This document shows positions 25,262 through 35,251 of a DNA stretch of 64,000 nt, piece after piece. The first letter of the stretch is position 1. Every line of letters begins with the position of its first letter. Both the position numbers and the translations under genes were made by a program. This DNA is from Rhizobium sp. AQ_MP (lineage in GTDB: Bacteria; Pseudomonadota; Alphaproteobacteria; Rhizobiales; Rhizobiaceae). The stretch lies in contig NZ_JACJVI010000011.1 in assembly GCF_014237835.1 (NCBI RefSeq), positions 62,001-126,000 on the forward strand, written 5' to 3'. Below the pieces are notes generated by a model. The model did not search any database. It was not told the origin of the DNA and saw only the letters and a program-made list of their open reading frames with translations.

Positions 25262-27049
25262 TCAGAATTCTTCCCAGTGATTATCGGCTTTGAGCGCTGC
25301 ATTGCCTTGTATCCCATGCGCCACTTTGCCGGTGCTCCTGACTTTGAGCGGCACGACTGGCTTTGACTCGACGGGGGCAGTCGAGAATGCAAGACGAGCA
25401 GAATCGGCTTCTGCGCCGATGTTAAATTGGCTGAGCAGAGCGAAAAGCTGTTCCGCTTCGCGCGCCAGGCTATGCGAAGCGGCAGTCGTTTCCTCGACCA
25501 TGGCCGCATTTTTCTGAGTGCCTTGATCCATCGTGTTGACGGCGGTGTTGATTTCTTTCAGCCCTGTCGCCTGTTCCCGGGACGCATCGACAATGGCACC
25601 GACATTGCTGTCGACATGGATCACCTGGCTGACAATCTCCTGAAGTGCTTTGCCAGTGTTGCCTACGAGGGCAACGCCGCTCTTAACGTGGTCATTCGAG
25701 GTGTTGATCAGTTCCTTGATCTCCTTGGCCGCTTTTGCAGAACGCTGGGCGAGCTCCCGGACTTCCTGGGCAACGACCGCAAAGCCCTTGCCGGCCTCTC
25801 CAGCGCGGGCTGCCTCGACACCGGCGTTCAGCGCCAGAAGGTTTGTCTGAAAGGCGATTTCATCGATCACACCGATGATGTTGCCGATCTCGCCGGCGGA
25901 CTGCTCGATCTTTCCCATCGCCTCGACCGCCTGTCCGACGACCCTGCCGGAGTTTTCGGCATTGTCCTTTGTCCGCCGCACCAGTGAACCGGCCTCTTGA
26001 GCCTTCTGGCTGGAATCGCCGACGGTTGTCGTGATTTGCTCAAGGGCTGCCGCAGTTTGCTCGACCGAGGCAGCTTGCTGCTCTGTCCGCTTGGACAATT
26101 CGTTTGATGCAGCCTGAATCTGTTGGGACGCAGCGGCAATGGCGCCGGCATTGTGGGAGATCGTCCGCAGCGTATTTCGAAGCTTCGCGGACGCTTCGTT
26201 GAAATCCAGGCGAAGCTTCTCAAGTGCCGGCAAGAACGGTGAGCGAAGCTCTTGTGTGAGATCGCCGGAAGAGAGGTGTTGGAGGGCTTCCGCCAGTTGT
26301 TCGACGTTTCGAACGCGCTCGGAAACATCAGTGGCGAATTTCACCACCTTGAATACCTTCCCGTTCATGTCGAATATCGGATTGTAGGAAGCTTGGATGT
26401 ACACCGGCTTACCGCCCTTGCCGAAACGCTTGAACTCGTCGGCCTGAAATTCGCCATCAGCCAGTTTCTTCCAGAACAGACGGTAGTCGTCAGTTCTGAC
26501 ATAGGCAGGGTCACAGAACATGGAATGATGTTTTCCTCGGATCTCGGAAAGGTCATAACCCAACGTCCTCAGGAAGTTCTCGTTCGCAGTGATGATCTCG
26601 CCGTTCGGCAGGAATTCGATGACCGCCTGCGCCCGCGACAGCGCTTCCAATTTGCCGCGCTCTTCGGCGGCCTGCAGTTTCTGCTCCGTTATGTCGGTGG
26701 CAAATTTCACGATCTTGTAGAGTTTCCCATTTCGGAAAACGGGGTTGTAGGACGCCTCGATCCAGATTTCGCGACCGTCCTTCGCCAATCGCTTATACTG
26801 ACGTCGATCGAACTTGCCCTCTGCGAGCCTCGCCCAGAAGTCTCGATAGTCTTGGCTGTTGGCTTCAACCGGATCGACAAAGGTTCGATGATGCTTTCCG
26901 ACGATTTCTGACAACTGATAGCCAAGTGCCTTACAGAAGTTCTCGTTGGCCGTGATAATCGTGCCGTCAACTTCGAACTCGATGATGGCTTGCGACTTCC
27001 CCATCGCGCTCATCATAGCCTTGGCGTCATTACTACCAAACCCGAACAT
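25262..27049 (-). CDS. Soluble methyl-accepting chemotaxis protein with two PAS domains
   Basis: 595 residues with no membrane segment. Two tandem PAS domains (about 18-125 and 140-245) share nearly the same text (IITANENF in both, IVKFATDIT and VVKFATDVS at their ends), showing internal duplication. A HAMP-like linker (about 246-300, [11 protein letters not shown]) precedes the MCP signalling domain with the hairpin tip [20 protein letters not shown]. The C-terminus is HWEEF, a pentapeptide like NWETF that tethers CheR and CheB. PAS text with FVDP and [13 protein letters not shown] suggests redox or small-ligand sensing in the cytoplasm. It separates dapA from smpB. Confidence 0.92.
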   Translation of the reverse strand: MFGFGSNDAKAMMSAMGKSQAIIEFEVDGTIITANENFCKALGYQLSEIVGKHHRTFVDPVEANSQDYRDFWARLAEGKFDRRQYKRLAKDGREIWIEASYNPVFRNGKLYKIVKFATDITEQKLQAAEERGKLEALSRAQAVIEFLPNGEIITANENFLRTLGYDLSEIRGKHHSMFCDPAYVRTDDYRLFWKKLADGEFQADEFKRFGKGGKPVYIQASYNPIFDMNGKVFKVVKFATDVSERVRNVEQLAEALQHLSSGDLTQELRSPFLPALEKLRLDFNEASAKLRNTLRTISHNAGAIAAASQQIQAASNELSKRTEQQAASVEQTAAALEQITTTVGDSSQKAQEAGSLVRRTKDNAENSGRVVGQAVEAMGKIEQSAGEIGNIIGVIDEIAFQTNLLALNAGVEAARAGEAGKGFAVVAQEVRELAQRSAKAAKEIKELINTSNDHVKSGVALVGNTGKALQEIVSQVIHVDSNVGAIVDASREQATGLKEINTAVNTMDQGTQKNAAMVEETTAASHSLAREAEQLFALLSQFNIGAEADSARLAFSTAPVESKPVVPLKVRSTGKVAHGIQGNAALKADNHWEEF

Positions 27050-27282
27050 TTCATCGCCCCCAAAAGTGGGATTGCCAACTTCCAGTCCCTCCGGAAAGCT
27101 TCAGGCAATCCTCGCATCCGATGGTGCTAATTCTCAAATCCAGGAATTTACGATATGTGAAGATTCGAATGGACATGCGCATTTTTTGCGCTTTTTTTTC
27201 ATTTTTTGCTCCAAGTCAGTGAACCACTTCATCTCAGTCAGCGTATCTGCTCTCCTCCCGCCCCCGAGTGCCAGCGACACCC

Positions 27283-28176
27283 ATGGATAAACTTGCCGAA
27301 CTTGAGCTTGAGTTTCGAGATCCAGAGCAGCCCGTGGAAACCCATGCGGCAAACTCCTGGCGTGGTCTTTCGGTGCAGTATTCGCGCCTGAAACTCCCTG
27401 CTGAATATGATTTCAAGTGGGATGGATCGTGCCACTATCTGGCATATCACGATCTCTTATTGCTCGACGGCGAGATGGAGGTGCTCGGCGATAAACCGAT
27501 CGCCGGGGGTGATTTACGCGACCAGATGACCTTCGTTCCGGAGGGGCATCAGATCACCGGTTGGGCGAAGCCGGCCGATCGCATGAATGCCTTTACCGTC
27601 ATTTGTTTTGATCCATCGGCGATGTACGAGGAATTGCAGCCAGAATTCACGTCTTTCGAGCCGAGACCTCATATCTATTTCCAGGACAAGGTGCTCGGTG
27701 CCACCATGCAGAAGCTCGCGTCCATGATGGCGGACGAACAGCGCCCTGCATCGCAGATCTACGCCGAAACGCTGGGACTGACCGCAGCGCTCGAAATGTT
27801 CAGACTGGCGCAGGAAGGTGCAATAAGGCCGAATGCCATCGCGGGTCCGGGCAATCTCAGCAAATCGAGACAAGAGTTGGTCTTGAACTACATCACGGAG
27901 AATCTCGCTCGAGACATTGGTCTGGATGAACTGGCCGGTTTGTGCGGATTGACGCGATTTCATTTCGCCCGGGCATTCAAGGCGACGTTCAACGAGCCTC
28001 CACATCAGTTTGTCTTGAAGATGAAGCTTGAAAAGGCAAAACAACTCTTGGCCAAAAGCCGATTGCCGATCGCCGACATCGCCGCCCTATCTGGCTTCAA
28101 CGGCGCAAGCCAGTTCGCCCGGTCTTTCAAGTCGGCGACAGGCAGGACGCCGCTGGAGTTTCGCCGAAGCGCCTGA
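27283..28176 (+). CDS. AraC family transcriptional regulator
   Basis: 297 residues from ATG 27283; a GTG at 27268 is an alternative. The C-terminal 100 residues contain two helix-turn-helix motifs: [20 protein letters not shown] and [20 protein letters not shown], ending [12 protein letters not shown] as in AraC/XylS proteins. The N-terminal 180 residues form an effector domain of the cupin-like type with no clear ligand. It is divergent from the chemoreceptor (about 230 bp apart) and could regulate it; that is inference from layout. Confidence 0.9.
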   Translation: MDKLAELELEFRDPEQPVETHAANSWRGLSVQYSRLKLPAEYDFKWDGSCHYLAYHDLLLLDGEMEVLGDKPIAGGDLRDQMTFVPEGHQITGWAKPADRMNAFTVICFDPSAMYEELQPEFTSFEPRPHIYFQDKVLGATMQKLASMMADEQRPASQIYAETLGLTAALEMFRLAQEGAIRPNAIAGPGNLSKSRQELVLNYITENLARDIGLDELAGLCGLTRFHFARAFKATFNEPPHQFVLKMKLEKAKQLLAKSRLPIADIAALSGFNGASQFARSFKSATGRTPLEFRRSA

Positions 28177-28304
28177 TCGATCAACCCAACCCCCACCTTT
28201 ATTTCCCCCCCATCCTCCATTACATACCTGTCATACCCGCCACGCCCCGCCCGGGCGCAGGCGAACACCACCACAAAGTCCCGGGCGAAACGGAAGATCA
28301 GGCC

Positions 28305-28781
28305 ATGGCCCCCAAAGGCTCACAGCGCGTCGTCAACAAGATCGTTGCGGAAAACCGCAAGGCGCGCTTCAATTATGAGATCGTCGACACCTACGAGGCC
28401 GGTCTGGTTTTGACCGGCACGGAGGTCAAGTCGCTGCGCGAGGGCAAGGCCAATATTGCCGAATCCTATGCCTCCGACGAAGGCGAGGAGATCTGGCTGA
28501 TCAATTCGCATCTGCCGGAATATCTGCAGGCGAACCGCTTCAATCACGAGCCGCGCCGCCGGCGCAAGCTGCTTCTCTCCAAGCGCGAGATCAACCGCCT
28601 GCGCGCCTCGATCAATCGCGAGGGCATGACGCTGGTGCCGCTCAAGATCTATTTCAACGAGAAGGGCAGGGCGAAGCTGGAGCTGGCGCTCGCCAAGGGC
28701 AAGAAGCTGCATGACAAGCGCGAGACCGAGAAGGAACGCGACTGGAACCGCCAGAAATCCCGCCTGTTGAAGACGGGCTGA
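28305..28781 (+). CDS. smpB: SsrA-binding protein
   Basis: 158 residues, standard for SmpB. It binds tmRNA and brings it to stalled ribosomes for trans-translation. Signature text: [36 protein letters not shown], and the basic C-terminal tail [18 protein letters not shown] that enters the mRNA channel. The DUF3830 gene begins two bases after its stop, so they are cotranscribed. Confidence 0.97.
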   Translation: MAPKGSQRVVNKIVAENRKARFNYEIVDTYEAGLVLTGTEVKSLREGKANIAESYASDEGEEIWLINSHLPEYLQANRFNHEPRRRRKLLLSKREINRLRASINREGMTLVPLKIYFNEKGRAKLELALAKGKKLHDKRETEKERDWNRQKSRLLKTG

Positions 28782-28783
28782 TC

Positions 28784-29203
28784 ATGGCGCGCTCGTTTCT
28801 CAAGGTCACCGTCGGCCCCTTCGTCTTCGAGGCGAGGTTCGAGCGCGAAAAGGCGCCCGAGACCTGCCGCATTTTTGAGACCTTCCTGCCGTTCCGCAAC
28901 CAGGCGATCCATTCGCGCTGGTCGGGCGAGGCGGTCTGGGTGCCCTTGGGCGATTTCCAGTTCGGCGCCGGTTTCGAAAACCACACGGCCCATCCCTCGC
29001 GCGGCGACATCCTGCTTTATCCCGGCGGCTTCAGCGAAACGGAACTGCTCTTCGCCTATGGCTCCTCGCAGTTTGCGAGCAAGATGGGCGTGCTGGCGGG
29101 CAATCATTTCCTGACGGTGACGAAGGGGCAGGAGCAGCTGGAGGCCATGGGCAAGATGGTTCTGTGGCAGGGCGCGCAGGATATCGCCTTTGAGGCGATG
29201 TGA
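28784..29203 (+). CDS. DUF3830-like protein (cyclophilin-like fold)
   Basis: 139 residues starting two bases after smpB. Text such as EKAPETCRIFETFLPF, QAIHSRWSGEAVWVPLG and DILLYPGGFSETELLFAYG fits the DUF3830 family, whose structures resemble cyclophilins but lack the isomerase residues. Function not known; being in an operon with smpB in this window does not by itself show a link to trans-translation. Family call is from memory of the pattern. Confidence 0.72.
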   Translation: MARSFLKVTVGPFVFEARFEREKAPETCRIFETFLPFRNQAIHSRWSGEAVWVPLGDFQFGAGFENHTAHPSRGDILLYPGGFSETELLFAYGSSQFASKMGVLAGNHFLTVTKGQEQLEAMGKMVLWQGAQDIAFEAM

Positions 29204-29476
29204 TCCTGCCATTGCAAGGCAGGGACGCGGCTGTTATGACGTTATCAGCCGGGCAAGATGCTTGGCGTCGGAGATTTTATGTTCACGAATGCGGGGCGCC
29301 GCTGATCCCAGTTGCTGGGACTGCCGAGTTTGAAGAGAGTTGACGCGCTTTCGCGTCAGCTAACGGCAAGCTCTATCTTGATCTCCCCAGACCTTGGTGT
29401 TTCCCGTCAAAACTGCGGGCTGATGGCCCCCGACGGTCACAGAGGCTCTGGCATGGCTGTTTGAAAGACAACCAAG

Positions 29477-29938
29477 ATGAACATAAGACCTTTGAATACC
29501 CATGATATTCCGGCGCTGCAAACGGTGCTGGAGGAAACCGGTCTGTTTCCGGCCGAACTGCTTCCCGAACTGGTGAGCGGATTTCTGACTGATCAGCAGG
29601 GCAACGACGACCTCTGGCTCACTTGCGAAGACGGCGGGCGTGCCATCGGCTTTTGTTATGCGGCGCCTGAGCCGTTGACCGAGGGGACATGGAATATGCG
29701 GGCGATTGCCGTCTTGCCTTTGCGGCAAGGTAAGGGTGTCGGAGCTGCACTCGTCAAGGAACTGGAGGCCAGGCTTAAAGCCCTTCGCCAGCGCATTCTC
29801 ATCGTCGACACCTCAGGTACGGCCGCTTTCGACCAGACACGGCAGTTCTACCGGAACAATGGCTATGTCGAAGAAGCGCGAATTCGTGACTTCTGGGCGT
29901 CCGGCGACGACAAGGTGATTTTCCGGAAAGCCCTTTGA
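29477..29938 (+). CDS. GNAT family N-acetyltransferase
   Basis: 153 residues, one GNAT domain. The acetyl-CoA pyrophosphate loop is RQGKGVGAALVKELE (Q/R-x-x-G-x-G/A), preceded by the beta-4 strand WNMRAIAVLP; RQFYRNNGYVEEARI is the usual motif B end. N-terminal MNIRPLNTHDIPAL is also typical. The acceptor could be an amino acid, antibiotic or peptide. A TTCG-loop terminator follows immediately. Confidence 0.9.
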   Translation: MNIRPLNTHDIPALQTVLEETGLFPAELLPELVSGFLTDQQGNDDLWLTCEDGGRAIGFCYAAPEPLTEGTWNMRAIAVLPLRQGKGVGAALVKELEARLKALRQRILIVDTSGTAAFDQTRQFYRNNGYVEEARIRDFWASGDDKVIFRKAL

Positions 29939-29948
29939 TCGGGTGTTG

Positions 29949-29972
29949 CGGCGCGGGCTTCGGCCCGCGCCG
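29949..29972. terminator. TTCG-loop hairpin between convergent GNAT and NYN genes
   Basis: CGGCGCGGGC (29949-29958), TTCG loop, GCCCGCGCCG (29963-29972), followed by ATTTCAG. Confidence 0.8.
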
Positions 29973-30038
29973 ATTTCAGTGCGTTATCCAAGAACAGGAC
30001 AACCCCTCGGAACGCCGTCCCTTACGCTGGCAAATCCC

Positions 30039-30623
30039 TCAGTGCTCGTCTTCGCTCGCCGTTGCCGGTTCAGGCGCGCGGGGTGCGCCGCGTTCGCTCG
30101 GGTCGCGGCCGATTTCGGCTTTGAGCGTCATGAGATCGATGAAGTGGTCGGACTGGCGGCGCAGGTCGTCGGCGATCATCGGAGGTTGTGTTGCCATGGT
30201 CGAGACGACGGAAACCTTGCGCCCCTTGCGCTGCAGCGCTTCGACGAGCGTGGTGAAATCGCCGTCGCCGGAGAAGAGCACGAGATGGTCGACCGTCTCG
30301 GACTGTTCCATCGCGTCGATGGCAAGCTCGATATCCATGTTGCCCTTGACCTTGCGGCGGCCCATGGAGTCGGTGAATTCCTTTGCCGGCTTGGTGATCA
30401 CCTTGTAGCCGTTGTAATCCAGCCAGTCGATCAGCGGGCGGATCGAGGAATATTCCTGATCCTCGATGAGGGCGGTGTAATAGTAGGCGCGCAGCAGGTA
30501 GCCGCGCTTCTGGAAAGCTTTCAGCAGCTTGCGGTAATCGATGTCGAAGCCGAGGCTCTTGGAGGCGGCGTACAGGTTGGCGCCGTCGATGAACAGAGCA
30601 ATTTTCTCGCGAGGATCGAACAT
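30039..30623 (-). CDS. NYN domain (LabA/DUF88) protein, putative RNase
   Basis: 194 residues. NYN-type PIN-like fold: ALFIDGANLYAASKSLGFDI with the first Asp, KVKGNMDIELAIDAME, and LFSGDGDFTTLVEALQRKG with further acidic residues. These bind metal for RNA cleavage. In rhizobia it commonly lies just upstream of, and divergent from, rpoZ, as here. The last 25 residues are an acidic and Pro-rich tail. Substrate RNA unknown. Confidence 0.9.
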   Translation of the reverse strand: MFDPREKIALFIDGANLYAASKSLGFDIDYRKLLKAFQKRGYLLRAYYYTALIEDQEYSSIRPLIDWLDYNGYKVITKPAKEFTDSMGRRKVKGNMDIELAIDAMEQSETVDHLVLFSGDGDFTTLVEALQRKGRKVSVVSTMATQPPMIADDLRRQSDHFIDLMTLKAEIGRDPSERGAPRAPEPATASEDEH

Positions 30624-30918
30624 TCGGATATCCTTAGGTCAAATATGAACAGCCTCGGCAATCGGCAATCAAAACAATACCTTGCCCCTCAAGATATGAT
30701 CATCGCATTAATTTATGAAATGATCATATAAAAATCTATCTAGGGCATCGTTTGGTCCAATCCAAGCATCTTGCAGTTGAAATGTGGTGTCTTGAGGGCC
30801 TTTTCCGACCTTCATTTTTGGGCTGGGCAGGGGGCCAGCACGAAAAACTTGAATTTGCCGCTCTTTGCCTGTATCGCACCGGTCAATCCCACGCATTCAA
30901 GATCGCAAAGGACAGGCA

Positions 30919-31320
30919 ATGGCCCGTGTCACCGTTGAAGATTGCATCGACAAAGTCGAGAACCGTTTCGAGCTCGTGCTGCTCGCAAGCCACCGCGCCC
31001 GCCAGATTTCGCAGGGCGCGCCGATCACCGTCGATCGCGACAAGGACAAGAATCCGGTCGTGGCACTCCGCGAAATCGCGGACGAGACGCTGTCGCCCGA
31101 CGATCTCAAGGAAGATCTGATCCATTCTCTGCAGAAGCACGTCGAGGTTGACGAGCCCGAGCAGGAGCCGAGCTCGATGCTCGCCAACACCGGCACCGCC
31201 GGCAAGGGCGACGAAGAGGACGAACTGCCCGAAACCCTCACTTTCGACCAGATGTCGGAAGAGGAGCTTCTGGCCGGCATCGAAGGCCTCGTGCCGCCGG
31301 AAAAGAGCGACGATTACTAA
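30919..31320 (+). CDS. rpoZ: RNA polymerase omega subunit
   Basis: 133 residues from ATG 30919. The conserved N-terminal core is clear: [20 protein letters not shown] followed by [14 protein letters not shown] and [12 protein letters not shown]. The alphaproteobacterial acidic C-terminal extension follows (about residues 70-133, ending PPEKSDDY). Omega helps assemble the beta-prime subunit and in many Proteobacteria contributes to the ppGpp site; the ppGpp synthetase gene rsh follows directly. A strong terminator stands between them. Confidence 0.96.
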   Translation: MARVTVEDCIDKVENRFELVLLASHRARQISQGAPITVDRDKDKNPVVALREIADETLSPDDLKEDLIHSLQKHVEVDEPEQEPSSMLANTGTAGKGDEEDELPETLTFDQMSEEELLAGIEGLVPPEKSDDY

Positions 31321-31368
31321 TCGTCAATAGATCAGACTTAAGTCTTGATCTGACTGTAGGATACGTGT

Positions 31369-31398
31369 GCGCCAGTCGTCTCGACTGGCGCGCTTTTT
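31369..31398 (+). terminator. Strong terminator hairpin between rpoZ and rsh
   Basis: GCGCCAGTCG (31369-31378), TCT loop, CGACTGGCGC (31382-31391), then GC and five T. It ends 22 bases before the rsh start codon, leaving room only for the ribosome site. A second imperfect hairpin (31329-31351, AGATCA/TGATCT around the palindrome GACTTAAGTC) precedes it. Confidence 0.88.
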
Positions 31399-31419
31399 CG
31401 TTTGTGGGAGACGCGTGGA

Positions 31420-33648
31420 ATGATGCGGCAATACGAGCTCGTGGAGCGGGTGCAGAAATACAAGCCCGACGCCAACGAAGCTCTGCTCAACAAGGCCTAT
31501 GTCTATGCCATGCAGAAGCACGGCAAGCAGACACGCGCCAGCGGCGATCCCTATATCTCCCACCCGCTCGAAGTTGCCGCCATCCTCACCGACATGCATC
31601 TCGACGAATCGACGATTGCGGTCGCCCTTCTGCACGACACGATCGAGGACACCTCGGCCACCCGCGCCGAGATCGACGAATTGTTCGGCGAGGATATCGG
31701 CCGCCTGGTCGAGGGCCTGACCAAGATCAAGAAGCTCGACCTCGTCACCAAGAAGGCCAAGCAGGCGGAGAACCTGCGCAAGCTGCTGCTCGCCATTTCC
31801 GATGACGTGCGCGTGCTGCTCGTCAAACTCGCCGACCGCCTGCACAACATGCGCACGCTCGAGCACATGCGCGACGACAAGCGCGCCCGGATTTCCGAGG
31901 AGACCATGGAAATCTATGCGCCGCTCGCCGGTCGCATGGGTATGCAGGACATGCGCGACGAGCTGGAGGATCTCTCCTTCCGCTACATGAACCCGGAAGC
32001 CTATGAGACGGTGACCAACCGTCTCGCGGAGCTCTCGACCCGCAACGAAGGCCTGATCACCAAGATCGAGGACGAGCTGCGCGAGCTGCTGGTGGCGAAC
32101 GGCCTGCTCAACACCTCCGTCAAGGGCCGGCAGAAGAAGCCCTATTCCGTCTTTCGCAAGATGCAGTCGAAGTCGCTGTCCTTCGAACAGCTCTCCGACG
32201 TCTATGGCTTCCGCATCCTCGTCGACGACATTCCCGGCTGCTACCGCGCGCTCGGCATCGTCCACACCCGCTGGCGTGTCGTGCCCGGCCGCTTCAAGGA
32301 CTATATCTCGACGCCGAAGCAGAACGACTACCGGTCGATCCACACCACGATCGTCGGTCCGTCCCGCCAGCGCATCGAGCTTCAGATCCGCACGCGCCGC
32401 ATGCATGACATCGCCGAATACGGCATTGCGGCGCACAGCCTCTACAAGGACGGGGAAAACGGCGATCCGAACGAGCCGCTGAAGCGCGAGAGCAATGCCT
32501 ATTCCTGGCTGCGCCACACGATCGAGGCGCTGGCGGAAGGCGACAACCCGGAAGAGTTCCTGGAGCACACCAAGCTCGAACTCTTCCAGGACCAGGTCTT
32601 CTGCTTCACGCCCAAGGGCAAGCTGATTGCGCTGCCGCGCGGCGCCACCCCGATCGACTTTGCCTATGCCGTGCACACCAATGTCGGCGATACCTGCGTC
32701 GGCGCCAAGATCAACGGCTCGATCATGCCGCTGGTCACCCGCCTGTCGAACGGCGATGAAGTGGAAATCATCCGCTCGGGCGTTCAGGTGCCTCCGGCGG
32801 CCTGGGAAGAGATCGTCGTCACCGGCAAGGCGCGTGCCGCCATCCGCCGCGCCACCCGCATGGCGATCCGCAAGCAATATGCGGGCCTTGGCCAGCGCAT
32901 TCTGGAGCGCACCTTCGAGCGAGCCGGCAAGATCTTCTCCAAGGACACCCTGCGTCCGGCCCTGCACCGCCTCGGCCAGCGCGATGTGGAGGACGCAATC
33001 GCCTCCGTCGGCCGCGGCGAGACCTCCTCGCTCGACGTCCTGCGGGCGGTCTACCCGGATTACCAGGACGAACGCGTCACCGTGAAGCCTTCTTCCGACG
33101 AGGGCTGGTTCGCCATGAACAGCGCCAACGGCATGGTCTTCAAGATCCCCGGCCGCGCCCATCCGAAGGGCGACGCGCCGACCGCGGGCGACGGGCCCGA
33201 TCCGCTGCCGATCCGTGGCCTCTCCGGCAATGCGGAGGTGCATTTCGCACCGGCCGGTGCCGTCCCCGGCGACCGGATCGTCGGTATCATGGAAGACGGC
33301 AAGGGGATCACCATCTACCCGATCCAGGCATCTGCCCTGCAGCGCTTCGAAAACGAGCCGGAGCGCTGGATCGATGTGCGCTGGGATCTCGACGAAGCGA
33401 ACAAGTCGCGCTTTGTCGCTCGTATCCTGATCAATGCGCTGAACGAGCCGGGTACGCTGGCAACCGTCGCGCAGTGTGTTGCCCGCCTCGACATCAACAT
33501 CCGCGTCCTCAACATGATCCGCATCGCCACCGACTTCACGGAAATGGCGATCGATCTCGAGGTCTGGGATCTGCGCCAGCTCAGCCAGCTCATCGGCGAG
33601 CTGAAGGAGCTCGACTGCATCTCGACGGTCAAGCGCGTCTACGACTGA
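31420..33648 (+). CDS. rsh: Bifunctional (p)ppGpp synthetase/hydrolase, RelA/SpoT homologue
   Basis: 742 residues from ATG 31420 (GGGAG upstream; second ATG adjacent). The single Rsh of alphaproteobacteria makes and degrades (p)ppGpp. Domain order: HD hydrolase (SHPLEVAAIL, ALLHDTIEDT, about 30-190), synthetase (VYGFRILVDD, YISTPKQNDYRSIHTT, about 220-380), TGS (VFCFTPKGKLIALPRGATPI, about 400-460), a helical region, and a C-terminal ACT domain (RILINALNEPGTLATVAQ). HD motif residues are intact, so hydrolase should work; the synthetase region is also complete. Transcription must pass the terminator just upstream or start within rpoZ. Confidence 0.95.
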   Translation: MMRQYELVERVQKYKPDANEALLNKAYVYAMQKHGKQTRASGDPYISHPLEVAAILTDMHLDESTIAVALLHDTIEDTSATRAEIDELFGEDIGRLVEGLTKIKKLDLVTKKAKQAENLRKLLLAISDDVRVLLVKLADRLHNMRTLEHMRDDKRARISEETMEIYAPLAGRMGMQDMRDELEDLSFRYMNPEAYETVTNRLAELSTRNEGLITKIEDELRELLVANGLLNTSVKGRQKKPYSVFRKMQSKSLSFEQLSDVYGFRILVDDIPGCYRALGIVHTRWRVVPGRFKDYISTPKQNDYRSIHTTIVGPSRQRIELQIRTRRMHDIAEYGIAAHSLYKDGENGDPNEPLKRESNAYSWLRHTIEALAEGDNPEEFLEHTKLELFQDQVFCFTPKGKLIALPRGATPIDFAYAVHTNVGDTCVGAKINGSIMPLVTRLSNGDEVEIIRSGVQVPPAAWEEIVVTGKARAAIRRATRMAIRKQYAGLGQRILERTFERAGKIFSKDTLRPALHRLGQRDVEDAIASVGRGETSSLDVLRAVYPDYQDERVTVKPSSDEGWFAMNSANGMVFKIPGRAHPKGDAPTAGDGPDPLPIRGLSGNAEVHFAPAGAVPGDRIVGIMEDGKGITIYPIQASALQRFENEPERWIDVRWDLDEANKSRFVARILINALNEPGTLATVAQCVARLDINIRVLNMIRIATDFTEMAIDLEVWDLRQLSQLIGELKELDCISTVKRVYD

Positions 33649-33881
33649 CACCCGGCGGCGGGCGGCTGGAAATGCGGCAGGAGCGTGAGGCGACGGCGCG
33701 GTCGCCCGTTGTCGAACCAATATGCCTCTCTTTTGGTCACGATCTTGCCTAAATGGTAAACCTTGACCCCGTCGTTATGCGTCTATCGCATGGCTGACTT
33801 CAGTTCTTGTCTCTGGTGGATTGTGCGGCGCACCATTATCTTCCAGTCAACAGATGAAGAGAAAGAACTGAGGACAAAACG

Positions 33882-34031
33882 ATGTTTACTCCGATCCGCA
33901 AAATCGCCCGCGCCCTCCGCGTCCCGACCGTTGCTGAGCGCGAAATGAACTATCTGAACGGCGCCCGCGACCTGGTTGATCTTGAATACCGCCAGCGCGA
34001 AATCGATCGCGGCATGTTCCGCCGCGGCTGA
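33882..34031 (+). CDS. DUF3563 family small protein, 49 residues
   Basis: Start MFTPIRKIARALRVPTVAER, end DRGMFRRG. This is a DUF3563 pattern: a very short, Arg-rich, single-helix-like protein common in Rhizobiales and Betaproteobacteria, centred on YLNGARDLVDLEYRQREID. ATG 33882 follows a GAGGACAAAACG leader. A strong terminator lies 43 bases after the stop, so it is a monocistronic short mRNA. Function unknown. Confidence 0.85.
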   Translation: MFTPIRKIARALRVPTVAEREMNYLNGARDLVDLEYRQREIDRGMFRRG

Positions 34032-34073
34032 ACCGCAAATCGATCGGACCTGGTTCCGCCAGATCCTTGCTGC

Positions 34074-34106
34074 GACGCCGGTTGCTGCCGGCGTCTTTGC
34101 TTTTTT
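34074..34106 (+). terminator. Rho-independent terminator of the DUF3563 gene
   Basis: GACGCCGG (34074-34081), 6-nt loop, CCGGCGTC (34088-34095), then TTTGCTTTTTT. Confidence 0.9.
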
Positions 34107-34166
34107 GGCCACCTCGTCGGCCACTTTTTCTTGCCGAGTGCGTCCAGGATCAACTACATATCCCAC

Positions 34167-34736
34167 ATGCTGTTTCGACGCCGGCAACCGATTTCAAGAT
34201 TGACAAAGCTGCGCGAGCTTTTCTGGCCGCGTCGTGGCTTCATCCGATCGTTTCAATATCTGAGCAAGCGCGTGCTGCGCCTCTCGGCCACACCGCATGC
34301 GATCGCCGCCGGCGTGATCGCCGGGGTTGTCTCGTCCTGGACGCCGTTTATCGGCCTGCATTTCCTCATCGCCTTCGCCATAGCCTACGTGATCGCCGGC
34401 AACATGGTCGCGGCGGCCATCGGCACGGCTTTCGGCAATCCGCTGACATTTCCGTTCATCTGGGCCTCGACCTGGGAAGTGGGCCACCGGCTTCTCGGCA
34501 ACGGCGATCCCGTCTCCCGAAGCGTCGATCTGGAACACAAGTTCTCGTTCGCCCGCCTCGACAGCATGTGGCAACCCATTTTGAAGCCCATGCTGGTTGG
34601 AGCGCTGCCGCTGGCGCTCATCAGCGGTGTGGTGATCTATGCCGTGATTTACATCGCCGTCTCGAAGTTCCAGGCACGCCGCCGCGATCGTCTCGCCGAG
34701 CGCGCCCGCTCCCGACTGGCGCAAGCCCTCCAGTGA
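34167..34736 (+). CDS. DUF2062 membrane protein
   Basis: 189 residues from ATG 34167; a TTG at 34131 is an alternative, and no good ribosome site decides it. After a basic N-terminus ([20 protein letters not shown]) there are three hydrophobic segments ([40 protein letters not shown], and [20 protein letters not shown]) and a basic tail. [18 protein letters not shown] is the DUF2062 core. Inner-membrane location predicted. It lies just upstream of acpS, as often in Rhizobiaceae. Confidence 0.85.
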   Translation: MLFRRRQPISRLTKLRELFWPRRGFIRSFQYLSKRVLRLSATPHAIAAGVIAGVVSSWTPFIGLHFLIAFAIAYVIAGNMVAAAIGTAFGNPLTFPFIWASTWEVGHRLLGNGDPVSRSVDLEHKFSFARLDSMWQPILKPMLVGALPLALISGVVIYAVIYIAVSKFQARRRDRLAERARSRLAQALQ

Positions 34737-34749
34737 ACGAGCGTCTGAC

Positions 34750-35154
34750 ATGATCATCGGCATCGGCAGCGACCTGGTTGATATCAGAAGGATCGAGAAG
34801 TCGATCGAACGGTTCGGCGAGAAATTCACCGCGCGCTGCTTCACGGACGAAGAACAGGCGCGTTCGAATGGCCGGAAGGATAGCGCCGCCTCCTATGCCA
34901 AGCGGTTTGCAGCCAAGGAGGCCATGGCAAAAGCGCTTGGCACCGGAATAGCCGAGGGTGTCTTCTGGAAGGAGATGGGCGTCGTCAATCTGCCGAACGG
35001 CAAGCCAGGTCTCGAATTGACCGGTGGTGCGGCGAAATGCCTGCAGCGCCTTGTACCATCAGGGCATGTCGCCCAGATCCATCTGACCATCACCGACGAA
35101 TTTCCCTATGCCCAGGCATTCGTCATTGTCGAAGCCCTGCCGGAAAGTCGCTGA
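34750..35154 (+). CDS. acpS: Holo-[acyl-carrier-protein] synthase
   Basis: 134 residues. It transfers 4'-phosphopantetheine from CoA to ACP, switching on fatty-acid synthesis. [20 protein letters not shown] carries the Mg-binding Asp (D8) and [17 protein letters not shown] the second acidic residue and CoA-binding Lys; both are intact. ATG 34750 lies 13 bases after DUF2062. Next gene is lepB, 97 bp on, so the block acpS-lepB-rnc-era is likely one operon. Confidence 0.95.
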   Translation: MIIGIGSDLVDIRRIEKSIERFGEKFTARCFTDEEQARSNGRKDSAASYAKRFAAKEAMAKALGTGIAEGVFWKEMGVVNLPNGKPGLELTGGAAKCLQRLVPSGHVAQIHLTITDEFPYAQAFVIVEALPESR

Positions 35155-35251
35155 GTTAACAGGTCGCGGTGATGTGGGTGCGTCTGCGGTTGCCGCGCGG
35201 GCGCGAACCGACTAGAGAGAGCAGAAATTCCGCAAGAAGGAACCGATCCGC

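Noticed and set aside
31324..33720. 798-codon minus-strand frame opposite rsh
   Set aside because: Caused by high GC and codon bias of rsh; the translation is rich in Arg, Asp and Gly without any family motif, while rsh is unmistakable.
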